From positions 115,575-174,076 of the forward strand of contig JAQWMB010000007.1 of the NCBI GenBank assembly GCA_029246995.1: a DNA stretch of 58,502 nt. Direction: 5' to 3'. Source of the stretch: Dehalococcoidia bacterium. Its GTDB lineage: Bacteria > Chloroflexota > Dehalococcoidia > UBA2979. The position numbers were made by a program, and so were the translations under genes. A model generated the notes under the pieces. That model was not told the origin of the DNA. It searched no databases and saw only the letters and a list, made by a program, of their open reading frames with translations. Below, piece after piece: positions 1-7,174 of the stretch. The number at the start of each line of letters is the position of its first letter. Positions within the stretch are counted from its first letter, which is position 1.

Positions 1-374
1 CTTTCTAATTCATCTCTAATAATATCAGCATTTACAATATTGCCATTGTGAGCAACGGCGATGGAGCCCATATCGCATTCAATTACTAATGGTTGAGCAT
101 TAATTGAACTACTGGATCCAGTCGTAGAATATCTAGTGTGCCCTATTGAAAAGTTCCCTTTTAACTCTTTAATTATTGTTTCATTAAAAACTTGTGCGAC
201 CAAGCCCATGCCTGAGTGCAACATTATATTTTCTTCTGAAATTGTAGCTATGCCAGCACATTCTTGTCCTCGATGTTGTAAAGCGTACAAGCTAAGAAAA
301 GTTAGACGAGAGACATCCTCGCCTGGAATAAAAATTCCTACTACACCGCATTTTTCCCTCAAGTTTGGAATCAC
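1..374 (-). CDS. purF: Amidophosphoribosyltransferase PurF, N-terminal part (cut by window start)
   Basis: Catalyses the first committed step of purine synthesis, transferring glutamine-derived ammonia to PRPP. Reading the minus strand from a GTG at 374 gives about 124 residues of a class II glutamine amidotransferase. The sequence REKCGVVGIF contains the cysteine that becomes the N-terminal nucleophile after propeptide removal. SIGHTRYSTTGSS and AHNGNIVNA are the conserved Arg/Thr and Asn/Gly loops. No ATG lies in frame; the frame opens after a TAA a few codons upstream, so GTG 374 or TTG 362 must be the start. GTG has a weak GAAAGA ahead of it. The rest of the gene lies beyond base 1. Confidence 0.9.
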   Translation of the reverse strand, partial: MIPNLREKCGVVGIFIPGEDVSRLTFLSLYALQHRGQECAGIATISEENIMLHSGMGLVAQVFNETIIKELKGNFSIGHTRYSTTGSSSSINAQPLVIECDMGSIAVAHNGNIVNADIIRDELE

Positions 375-475
375 AAGAAATCTTTCGGGTTAAACAAAAC
401 TATCGTTTTTTTACTTCATCATCAATCTACTAAATATAACAAGTATTCACAATCGAATTAAGCAATAAAGTAACA

Positions 476-1030
476 TTAACTTTTTTGGAACCTTACTGCA
501 CACCTAATAAGCCTAGCAATATCAGATGCAAGATTATTTATAGACTCTGACAATATATCTAGATGGGCTAATTTATCAAACTCAGAGATCAAATTATTTT
601 TTTGATTATCATTAGAAATAACGTTAATTTCAATAAGAAAAAAATTATGACCATTAACTTGATTATCAGTATCTATGTTAACTTCTATAAATTTTATATC
701 TCTAAATTTTACTATTCTATCTGTACCAATTCCTAAACCAAAAAGCCCTTGTTGCCATATGATCATTTTGTGATTACTATTAATAATTGCCTTGCTACCC
801 CAAATAGAATATATCAAACCTAAAATAGAAAGAACAACGAAAAAGAGTACTGATATAAATAAAAAAAACATTACAAAATAGTTTAACGAATTAAAAAATT
901 GACTAAGAACAATAAACAATATAACTCCAATAAAACCTTGAGCTATAGCAACTATTAAAGATCTTTTTTCTGGCTTTATGATTATAATATCGTCATCTAA
1001 AATAATTTTAGAATGATTTAATTTATACAA
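476..1030 (-). CDS. Hypothetical two-TM membrane protein
   Basis: I do not recognise the family. The 184-residue product has a short basic cytoplasmic start, two adjacent strongly hydrophobic segments (about residues 28-45 and 50-73), then a soluble beta-rich part of about 110 residues. This layout resembles bacterial PH-like (YdbT/DUF304-type) membrane proteins, but I see no diagnostic motif. The start is TTG at 1030, supported by a TTGGAG SD sequence seven bases upstream and by an in-frame stop shortly before it. It is divergent from the small Trm112-like gene, so both probably use the gap at about 1031-1074 as promoter region. Confidence 0.6.
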   Translation of the reverse strand: MYKLNHSKIILDDDIIIIKPEKRSLIVAIAQGFIGVILFIVLSQFFNSLNYFVMFFLFISVLFFVVLSILGLIYSIWGSKAIINSNHKMIIWQQGLFGLGIGTDRIVKFRDIKFIEVNIDTDNQVNGHNFFLIEINVISNDNQKNNLISEFDKLAHLDILSESINNLASDIARLIRCAVRFQKS

Positions 1031-1086
1031 CAGAATACTCCAATAATAGTTTAATCATATATACTCTATTTACTATGTTAGCTACA

Positions 1087-1251
1087 ATGATCGATTTCTT
1101 AGCATGCCCAACTTGTAAGCATTCTCTCAATTTGCATATACAAAAACGTATCGATAAAGAGATTATATCTGGTATTTTAACTTGTAACAATTTATCTTGT
1201 AACAAAGAATACACCATCTCCAAAGGTATCCCTAATTTTTTGTCTAAATAA
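1087..1251 (+). CDS. Trm112-like (UPF0434) small zinc-ribbon protein
   Basis: A 54-residue open frame that is easily missed because of its length. It begins MIDFLACPTCKHSL and carries CPTC near residue 8, then a CNNLSC pair near residue 38, followed by EYTISKGIPNFL. This is the Trm112/YcaR pattern: CPxC, a second cysteine pair, then a Y-x-I-x-x-G-I-P tail. In this family the four cysteines usually bind zinc, and bacterial members are thought to act as small partners of methyltransferases. An alternative ATG is at 1075. Its last 8 bases overlap the 3-prime end of folK on the opposite strand. The partner enzyme is not evident nearby. Confidence 0.72.
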   Translation: MIDFLACPTCKHSLNLHIQKRIDKEIISGILTCNNLSCNKEYTISKGIPNFLSK

Positions 1252-1786
1252 TATACCAGCTATCATTTTTAATTTTTTTAACATCTTTTTTCTGATCTTG
1301 TTTTAATGCTATAAAAATATTTTTTATCGAATCTTCTATTATTGGATGAATCAAATTGGGGGCAATATCCTTTAAAGGGGCTAGCACAAAACTTCTTAAG
1401 GCTAACCTTGGATGTGGTATCTCTAATTTTTTGTGATTAAGAATAAGATTGTCATACAATAGAATGTCAATATCGATTTCTCTTGGAGCATTTCTAATTC
1501 TGTCAAAATCTCTTCCAATATTTTTTTCTATGGATTTAATTTCTTTTAAAAGATCTATTGGTGATAGGCAAGTTCGGATTTCACAAACAATATTAAAAAA
1601 ATCAGGGTATCTTTTTTCATCATTATTAATTGACCAATGTTTGGTCTCATAAACACCTGAAACTTGCTTCATACTGCAATGATCGTTATTTAGCTGCAAT
1701 AAAGCAGTCTGTAAGTACAAAAGTCTGTCACCCAAATTTGAACCAAGGGATAAAAAAACTTTATGGCTTAACTTTATATCAATCAT
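1244..1786 (-). CDS. folK: HPPK, 2-amino-4-hydroxy-6-hydroxymethyldihydropteridine diphosphokinase
   Basis: Transfers pyrophosphate from ATP to hydroxymethyl-dihydropterin in folate synthesis. The 180-residue product shows the family landmarks: LSLGSNLGDR near residue 12, FNIVCEIRT in the middle, the signature RNAPREIDIDILLYD with its two metal-binding aspartates, and IPHPRLALRSFVLAPL. Length is normal. The ATG overlaps the stop of the JAMM protease gene in an ATGA, so folK is translationally coupled to the end of the cysteine operon although its function is unrelated. No other folate gene is seen in the window. Confidence 0.93.
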   Translation of the reverse strand: MIDIKLSHKVFLSLGSNLGDRLLYLQTALLQLNNDHCSMKQVSGVYETKHWSINNDEKRYPDFFNIVCEIRTCLSPIDLLKEIKSIEKNIGRDFDRIRNAPREIDIDILLYDNLILNHKKLEIPHPRLALRSFVLAPLKDIAPNLIHPIIEDSIKNIFIALKQDQKKDVKKIKNDSWYII

Positions 1787-2217
1787 TCAAAATTAACATC
1801 GATTTCCAAAACTTCAGGACCCTTTTTAATACTATAAAATTTAACATCAGGGATTTCATTTTCTAAAGACACAAGAATATAAAAAATATTATCAAACATG
1901 GGCTCTGCGTCAAAATTTCCTGGTGGGAAAAAAGCCATCCTAACATCGGTAGGCGAAGGCTTAGCTTCTGTTGCAACATGTGAGTGATAAATAGCAAACA
2001 ATTGTTCTCCAGACATCTCTCTTTTTTTCTCTAAATTTAATTGTTCAATCCCATCCATTTCATATCTATAAGGACTATCGGCAACATTTGTGACTTTGTA
2101 AATATTTGATGGTTTGCCATCAAGGCAATGTATAATTCCGCAGGCTTCGTTGGGAACATCATTCTTTGCATGATTTATAATAAAATTTTTATATTCAATC
2201 GGAATTTTTAATAACAT
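1783..2217 (-). CDS. mec: Mec-type JAMM/MPN+ metalloprotease (cysteine-releasing carrier hydrolase)
   Basis: Zinc-dependent JAMM protease of the Mec+ type, which in Mycobacterium tuberculosis releases cysteine from the CysO-Cys adduct. Numbering from ATG 2217 gives 144 residues. The MPN+ ligands are complete: Glu24 in NEACGII and His78/His80, Ser88, Asp91 in the HSH-x7-S-x2-D motif. There is no ubiquitin-receptor extension, as expected for a bacterial enzyme. An in-frame TTG at 2229 would add four residues. It lies between cysM and folK and completes the set of activating enzyme, carrier, synthase and hydrolase. It may also trim the extra residue after Gly-Gly on both carriers (inference). 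Confidence 0.85.
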   Translation of the reverse strand: MLLKIPIEYKNFIINHAKNDVPNEACGIIHCLDGKPSNIYKVTNVADSPYRYEMDGIEQLNLEKKREMSGEQLFAIYHSHVATEAKPSPTDVRMAFFPPGNFDAEPMFDNIFYILVSLENEIPDVKFYSIKKGPEVLEIDVNFE

Positions 2218-2241
2218 TTTTATAACCAAATAATTTATAAA

Positions 2242-3174
2242 TTACCACCACAAAATATCTTTAACATCTTCTTCAATTTCTGAAAAATCTTTAGTCCATA
2301 AATCTGTTGAAAGATATTTCCATCCACCATCTGCCAGAATTAAAACGATCGTCCCACTATCAATCCTATCAGCAAGCATTTCAGCAGCACGTACAACAGC
2401 ACCACAAGAAATACCAGAAAAAATACCAAATATAGTCATTAGCTTTTTAGTAGTAGCAAACGATGTCTTAGAATCTACGACAATCTGTCCATCTAAAACC
2501 TTTGGGTCAAAAACTGGCGGAACATATCCTTCTTCTAAGCTTCTTAATCCTTGTACTAAATCATCAGGATGAGGAGCAGCAGCTATAATTTTAATTTTAT
2601 CATTATATTCTTTTAATGCTCTTCCGCAACCAGTCAAGGTCCCTCCAGTTCCTAAGCCTGAAACAAAATGAGTAATATCTGGAATTTGTCTGATTATTTC
2701 AGGACCTGTGGTCTCATAATGTGCTAGAGGGTTAGCTTCATTTTCATATTGGCATGGATAAAACCAATCTGGATGTTGTTTCATGATTTCTTTTGATAAT
2801 GCAACTGCTCCATTACTACCTAAATGCCCAGGGGATAAAATAATCTCAGCACCATAAGTTTTAAGTAATTGAAATCTTTCTTCACTGACTGATTCAGGAA
2901 TAACAACTTTCAGTGGATAGCCTCGAAGTTTAGCCTGTAAAGCAAGTGCAATCCCGGTATTACCCGATGTTGGCTCTAATATAGTTTGTCCTGGACTAAT
3001 TGTACCTTCAGATTCTGCTTTATTTAACATATATTGAGCTATCCGATCTTTAATTGAACCGGTCGGATTAAGGCCCTCTATTTTTGCAAAAATTTTAACA
3101 TCTTTTTTTTTAGTTAAACTACTTATATTGACTACTGGAGTATTTCCTATAAGATCGTTGAGAGAGTTATTCAA
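2242..3174 (-). CDS. cysM: CysM-type cysteine synthase using a thiocarboxylated carrier
   Basis: PLP-dependent synthase of the M. tuberculosis CysM type, which condenses O-phosphoserine with a carrier-protein thiocarboxylate. The 310-residue product has Lys42 in PTGSIKDR (Schiff base), EPTSGNTGI at about 67-75 (substrate loop) and GLGTGGTLTG (phosphate loop). Arg211 in GLRSLEEGYVPP matches the arginine that selects O-phosphoserine in the mycobacterial enzyme. The C-terminal ADGGWKYLST segment and final LWW closely resemble mycobacterial CysM, whose C-terminus enters the active site. The TTG start at 3174 has an AGAGGA SD about 6 bases upstream. It directly follows carrier B. Confidence 0.9.
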   Translation of the reverse strand: MNNSLNDLIGNTPVVNISSLTKKKDVKIFAKIEGLNPTGSIKDRIAQYMLNKAESEGTISPGQTILEPTSGNTGIALALQAKLRGYPLKVVIPESVSEERFQLLKTYGAEIILSPGHLGSNGAVALSKEIMKQHPDWFYPCQYENEANPLAHYETTGPEIIRQIPDITHFVSGLGTGGTLTGCGRALKEYNDKIKIIAAAPHPDDLVQGLRSLEEGYVPPVFDPKVLDGQIVVDSKTSFATTKKLMTIFGIFSGISCGAVVRAAEMLADRIDSGTIVLILADGGWKYLSTDLWTKDFSEIEEDVKDILWW

Positions 3175-3192
3175 TATTTTCCTCTTTTCTTT

Positions 3193-3471
3193 TTAATTTC
3201 CTCCTGCAAGTGCAGGTAAAAAGGAAACAGTGTCGCCATCTTTAATTTCAGTATCTAAATTAGCTATAAATCTTATATCTTCATCATTAACGTATATATT
3301 TAGAAATTGATGCACTTGATTATCTTCAGCAAGAATTTGTGCCTTAAACCCAGGGAATTGTTTTTCTAAATTAGATATAAGTTCATTAACACTGCTTCCT
3401 TCTGAATCAAATTCTTTTTGATTATTAGTTAATTTTTGTATTACTGCTGCCATTCTTACTTTTATACTCAA
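3193..3471 (-). CDS. cysO: CysO/MoaD/ThiS-like sulfur carrier protein B, C-terminus GGN
   Basis: Ubiquitin-like sulfur carrier of 92 residues, beginning SIKVRMAAVIQKLT and ending SFLPALAGGN. Family carriers are adenylated on a C-terminal Gly-Gly by a MoeB/ThiF enzyme and turned into a thiocarboxylate. Here an Asn follows the Gly-Gly, so activation should need prior trimming. The TTG at 3471 is chosen because an AAGAGGAG SD sits 6-7 bases upstream and because starting at the internal ATG (residue 7) would cut into the first beta strand. It is 18 bases ahead of cysM, its likely partner. Carrier A, at 4402-4680, is a diverged paralogue of the same length. Confidence 0.85.
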   Translation of the reverse strand: MSIKVRMAAVIQKLTNNQKEFDSEGSSVNELISNLEKQFPGFKAQILAEDNQVHQFLNIYVNDEDIRFIANLDTEIKDGDTVSFLPALAGGN

Positions 3472-3541
3472 TTTTTTCTCCTCTTAATACATACTTACAA
3501 TTAAATATTAAACATTTTATTACTGCAATCAATTACTTCGC

Positions 3542-4402
3542 TTATGATTGTGCATCAAAATTAGTTACAGGCGGCGTCCCACAAAACTGATCGTAATCAA
3601 TTAACTCTTTGATAGTTGGCTTTTCACCACATAACGGACAATTAGGATCTTGCTTGATTTTCATAATACGAAATTCCATCGATAACGAATCAATTAAAAC
3701 TAATCTACCTACTAAATTCTCACCAATCTCCAATATCTCTTTAAATGTTTCTGTAGCTTGGACTGAACCAACTAACCCAGTCATAGCCCCGAGAACACCT
3801 GCTTCAGCACAAGATGGCACTAAACCTGGAGGAGGTGGAGAAGGATATAAGCATCTATAACATCCAGAGCCAGGTTTATAAACAGTTGCTTGCCCGTCAA
3901 ACAATAGCACAGAACCATCAATGACAGTTTTTTCAAGTAAATAAGATGCATCACAAACTAAATATCTAGTAGCAAAGTTATCAGCACCATTCACAATGAT
4001 ATCAAAATCTTTAATAATATCAAAAGCATTGTCAGAAACTAAGGGTTCTTCAAAAGTAACAACATCGATATGTGGATTGTAAGATAATAAAGATTCCTTT
4101 GCAGACATAATTTTTGGCTTTCCAACATCTTTTGTTTGATGTAAAATTTGCCTCTGTAGATTTGATAGATCAACAACATCAAAGTCAACAATGCCTATCT
4201 TACCAACTCCACCAAGAGCCAAATATGTAGCAACTGGTGAACCCAGGCCTCCAGCACCAACTATTAAAACACTTGCATCCTTAAGCTTTCTTTGACCAGT
4301 TGGTCCAACTTGCTCCATAATCATGTGCCTTGAATATCTCATTACTTCATCAGGAGTAAAAGATGTATTATTTTCCTGTGCACTTGTATTAACTTCACTC
4401 AT
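3542..4402 (-). CDS. moeB: MoeB/ThiF-family E1-like adenylyltransferase for sulfur carriers
   Basis: Activates ubiquitin-like sulfur carriers by adenylating their C-terminal glycine. The 286-residue product has the nucleotide loop VGAGGLGSP at about 48-56, DFDVVDLSNLQRQ with catalytic Asp/Arg residues, the catalytic-cysteine region PSCAEAGV (Cys198), and two zinc pairs, Cys181/Cys184 (CYRC) and Cys255/Cys258 (CPLC). Unlike MoeZ there is no C-terminal rhodanese domain, so sulfur must come from a separate donor. Its ATG overlaps the stop of carrier A (TAATG), and 70 bases separate it from carrier B. One E1 apparently serves two carriers. A role in molybdopterin synthesis is possible, but the neighbours favour cysteine synthesis. 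Confidence 0.88.
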   Translation of the reverse strand: MSEVNTSAQENNTSFTPDEVMRYSRHMIMEQVGPTGQRKLKDASVLIVGAGGLGSPVATYLALGGVGKIGIVDFDVVDLSNLQRQILHQTKDVGKPKIMSAKESLLSYNPHIDVVTFEEPLVSDNAFDIIKDFDIIVNGADNFATRYLVCDASYLLEKTVIDGSVLLFDGQATVYKPGSGCYRCLYPSPPPPGLVPSCAEAGVLGAMTGLVGSVQATETFKEILEIGENLVGRLVLIDSLSMEFRIMKIKQDPNCPLCGEKPTIKELIDYDQFCGTPPVTNFDAQS

Positions 4403-4680
4403 TATTCACCTCCACTTACTGCAGGAATAATAGCAACTTGATCGCCATCTTCCAATATTGTTTCTAACCCATCTAAAGAATTTATTTCTTGATTATTCAC
4501 ATAAATATTGATGTGTTCAGGCAATGCGCCTTCATTATCAAAGATTAACTGCCCAAGCTGACCATATTCACTGGTTAATTCTTTCAAAACCAAACCTACA
4601 TTTTTTTGGTCAATCAAAATACTTGACTCACCATTAGTAAATTTAACAAATGGTGTGGGAATATAAACATTAACTGTCAT
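4402..4680 (-). CDS. CysO/MoaD/ThiS-like sulfur carrier protein A, C-terminus GGE
   Basis: Second ubiquitin-like sulfur carrier, 92 residues, starting MTVNVYIPTPFVKFT and ending AIIPAVSGGE. The ILEDGDQVAIIPA segment ahead of Gly-Gly is typical of MoaD/CysO-like folds. A Glu follows the Gly-Gly, so it too would need C-terminal trimming before adenylation. The ATG overlaps the end of the upstream cysK gene by 11 bases and its stop overlaps the E1 start, giving tight coupling of synthase, carrier and activating enzyme. It is clearly diverged from carrier B, which argues for specialised partners rather than a recent copy. Confidence 0.85.
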   Translation of the reverse strand: MTVNVYIPTPFVKFTNGESSILIDQKNVGLVLKELTSEYGQLGQLIFDNEGALPEHINIYVNNQEINSLDGLETILEDGDQVAIIPAVSGGE

Positions 4681-5593
4681 ATGAACTCCCTAAAGATAAA
4701 TATCTTTCTCCAGTATCACAAAGTATAGTTACCAATTTTAATTTCTTCTTTGATTGTTTTCCATATTTTATAGCAGCAGCAACATTTGCGCCTGATGAAA
4801 TACCAACTAAAAAACCAGCTTCTTTTGTAAGTCGATTAGACATTTCTACTGCTTCATTATCATTAATAGTAATAATTTCATCATAAATTTTTTTATCAAG
4901 TACTGATGGTAAAAAGGAAGCGCCAATACCTTGAATAAGATGACGGCCTGGTTTTTTACCACTTAAAACTGCAGAGTTTGAAGGCTCCACTGCAATAATC
5001 TTAGTTTTTGAATTCTTTCTTTTTAAAAATCTTCCAACTCCAGTAATTGTACCGCCAGTCCCAACTCCACAAATAAAAGCATCCAGATTTGATATAGAAT
5101 TAAATATTTCTGGTCCAGTCGTTAACTCATGAATCTCCGGATTAGCTTTATTTTCAAATTGTTGTGGCATAAAATATTTTTTTTCTTTACTTAACTTCTT
5201 TGCTAAATAAACTGCACCTGTCATACCTTCAATAGCCGGAGTGAGCAGGATCTCCGCATTAAATTTTTCTAAAATTTTTCTTCTTTCTATACTCATATCG
5301 TCCGGCATAGTTAAAACTAACTTATATCCCTTTACAGAACAAATCATTGCTAGTCCTATGCCAGTATTTCCCGCAGTTGGCTCAATAATTGTACTGCCTT
5401 CTTTTATCATTCCTGCTTTCTCAGCGCTCTCTAGCATTGCTAAAGCTATTCTGTCCTTAATAGAGCCTCCCGGATTAAACACTTCATATTTACAAACTAT
5501 ATCGAATTTGTTATTCGTGAAAGATGGAGGTAGCTTTACCAAAGGCGTATCTCCAATTAATTGTGTTACATCTTCTGCAATCATTTTTTTCAT
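4670..5593 (-). CDS. cysK: CysK-type cysteine synthase (O-acetylserine sulfhydrylase family)
   Basis: PLP-dependent cysteine synthase of 307 residues. Lys46 in PGGSIKDRIA is the Schiff-base lysine. EPTAGNTGIG is the substrate loop, with Ala in place of the commoner Ser, and GVGTGGTITGVGRFLK binds phosphate. GRHLIQGIGASFLP and VGISSGANVAAA are CysK-like. It lacks the CysM-specific C-terminal WKYLST segment, so it may use O-acetylserine and sulfide, although its 11-base overlap with carrier A suggests a carrier-delivered sulfur source. The ATG at 5593 follows GAGGAA. It lies just downstream of the Rrf2 regulator gene. Confidence 0.88.
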   Translation of the reverse strand: MKKMIAEDVTQLIGDTPLVKLPPSFTNNKFDIVCKYEVFNPGGSIKDRIALAMLESAEKAGMIKEGSTIIEPTAGNTGIGLAMICSVKGYKLVLTMPDDMSIERRKILEKFNAEILLTPAIEGMTGAVYLAKKLSKEKKYFMPQQFENKANPEIHELTTGPEIFNSISNLDAFICGVGTGGTITGVGRFLKRKNSKTKIIAVEPSNSAVLSGKKPGRHLIQGIGASFLPSVLDKKIYDEIITINDNEAVEMSNRLTKEAGFLVGISSGANVAAAIKYGKQSKKKLKLVTILCDTGERYLSLGSSYDS

Positions 5594-5608
5594 TAATTAT
5601 ATTCCTCA

Positions 5609-6025
5609 CTAAATGGAATAATTTGGAATTTCTTGCATCTTTTCTTTTGCTTCTCTATCTAATAAATCAGATAAATAAATAGAGCTTAACTTATCGGAAA
5701 TTAAAGCATCAAGCTCATTCCAAACCCATTTATGGCAACAATTTTCATCTGGTTCAAGTGATGCAACTTCACCTTCTAGGCTTGTAATCACATCAAACAA
5801 ATTAATTTTATGAGGGACTTTTGACAAGAGGTGGCCTCCTTTAGGTCCTCTAAAACTTTGAATAAATCCAGTTCGCCTTAAACTTGCAAGAATTTGATCT
5901 AAGAATGGACCAGGTATATCACGAGCACTAGCAATGTCTTTTTTTTGTACTGGCTTACTGTCTTTATGATTACCTAATTCCATTAATGCTCTAATGGCGT
6001 AATCACACTTTAAACTGATTAACAT
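5609..6025 (-). CDS. Rrf2-family transcriptional regulator (CymR/IscR-like)
   Basis: The 138-residue winged-helix regulator begins MLISLKCDYAIRALMELG, with FLDQILASLRRTGFIQSFRGPKGGHLLSK as the recognition helix and wing of Rrf2 proteins. The IscR Fe-S pattern (C-x5-C-x-C) is not present; instead there is an adjacent Cys-Cys pair in DENCCHKW near residues 95-96, plus Cys7. It is the first gene of the cysteine operon. In Bacillus the Rrf2 protein CymR senses cysteine status by binding CysK, so control of this operon by a CymR-like mechanism is a reasonable inference. A TAGGAC SD precedes the ATG. Confidence 0.85.
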   Translation of the reverse strand: MLISLKCDYAIRALMELGNHKDSKPVQKKDIASARDIPGPFLDQILASLRRTGFIQSFRGPKGGHLLSKVPHKINLFDVITSLEGEVASLEPDENCCHKWVWNELDALISDKLSSIYLSDLLDREAKEKMQEIPNYSI

Positions 6026-6107
6026 TAAATGTCCTACTCATTTATGACTATTTTTATCAAGAATATCATAAATGGATACTGCAGACAAGAAGAATTAAGA
6101 TTTTGCA

Positions 6108-6329
6108 TTAAGCAATTATTTGCTTTTCTAGCTCTATAAAATCTATTGGCGCATGCATTATTTTTTCTTCGATTACAACAACTGGTATTATTTCACCAAA
6201 TTTTTTTTGTAATTGGACATCAGAATCAATATCTATTATTTCAATAATAAGATTTTTTTTTAATTGAAGGTAGCTCAATACTTGTGCACAAAGATGGCAA
6301 TCTTCACGGACATAAATTGTAATATTCAT
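6108..6329 (-). CDS. Glutaredoxin-like (DUF836-type) small redox protein
   Basis: Thioredoxin-fold protein of 73 residues starting MNITIYVREDCHLCAQ, with a CHLC redox pair about 11 residues in and IIPVVVIEEK as the cis-proline strand. The frame is open for 25 more codons upstream, but those lie inside lgt and resemble no glutaredoxin, so ATG 6329 is chosen; it overlaps the lgt stop as ATGA. Substrates are unknown. The family often reduces disulfides or persulfides, and the gene lies just ahead of the sulfur-carrier operon, though a functional link is only suggestive. Confidence 0.75.
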   Translation of the reverse strand: MNITIYVREDCHLCAQVLSYLQLKKNLIIEIIDIDSDVQLQKKFGEIIPVVVIEEKIMHAPIDFIELEKQIIA

Positions 6330-7162
6330 AATTCTAATCTTGCAAAAAAACCTTGCAGCTTGTTTGCTCTTTTGGCAAAATATAATATTATACTCACAAA
6401 ACAAACCAAGCCTATTACAAGCAGACTAACTGCTTGAGGAATTCTCAATCCTGTATCAAGCAAATAATTAGAATCAATGCGAGTATATGTAACAAAAAAT
6501 CTCATAATCGAGTAAAGTAACAAATAAATTATAAAGAAAGAACCTGAAAAATAATAACGAACTCTCAAGAGAATAAATAACATAATTAATAAAATTATCA
6601 TATCCCCAAAAAATTCATATGCTGTGGCTGGATGATGGGCACCAATTGATAAAGAATGTAAAAAAGCAGGTGAATCTTCATCTGTGTATAAAACGCCCCA
6701 AAAATAGTTAGTCGCACTACCCAAGTGTTCGCCATTTATGATATCGCCTATTCTACCAATAGCTTGACCAAAAATTAAACCAAAGGCTGCAAGATCTAAG
6801 CCTTTAAGTAATGGATACCTTTTTATTAATGCAAAAAGAAAGCCACCAAGAAGCCCGCCAATGATACCACCCCAAACTGAGATACCTCCATTTTGCAAAG
6901 CAAAAATTTTGCTCGGATTAGCCGAAAAATAAGAAAAATATTCTATAACAAAAAGCAATCTTGCTCCTATAATCCCAGAGGGAATAGCAACAAAAGCAGT
7001 GTTAAATATCATATCTTCATCGTAATTAAATCTATCTTTAAGCTTCAAGCATAAATAAACTGCCAATAACATACCCAGCGACATAAAAAAACCATGCCAA
7101 CTAATGATAATATTGCCTAGTTTTATTATCGTCGGGTCAAATGGAATTTGTATATTTAACAT
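6326..7162 (-). CDS. lgt: Prolipoprotein diacylglyceryl transferase Lgt
   Basis: Integral inner-membrane enzyme that adds diacylglycerol to the lipobox cysteine of prolipoproteins. The 278-residue product has about seven hydrophobic segments. Family marks are ISWHGFFMSLG near residue 20, NGGISVWGGIIGG, the Lgt signature GRIGDIINGEHLG (usually GRxGNFxNxE), HPATAYEF, and RFFVTYTRID near the end. Upstream, 12 bases away, is a lipoprotein gene with a lipobox, so enzyme and a substrate are side by side. Downstream it overlaps the glutaredoxin-like gene. Confidence 0.93.
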   Translation of the reverse strand: MLNIQIPFDPTIIKLGNIIISWHGFFMSLGMLLAVYLCLKLKDRFNYDEDMIFNTAFVAIPSGIIGARLLFVIEYFSYFSANPSKIFALQNGGISVWGGIIGGLLGGFLFALIKRYPLLKGLDLAAFGLIFGQAIGRIGDIINGEHLGSATNYFWGVLYTDEDSPAFLHSLSIGAHHPATAYEFFGDMIILLIMLFILLRVRYYFSGSFFIIYLLLYSIMRFFVTYTRIDSNYLLDTGLRIPQAVSLLVIGLVCFVSIILYFAKRANKLQGFFARLEL

Positions 7163-7174
7163 ACTAAACTTTCG

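Noticed and set aside
136-393. Plus-strand open frame of 85 codons
   Set aside because: It is antisense to the purF N-terminal region, which has clear amidotransferase motifs.
1023-1223. Minus-strand 66-codon open frame
   Set aside because: It runs antisense to the Trm112-like gene, whose zinc motifs are convincing, and has no recognisable features.
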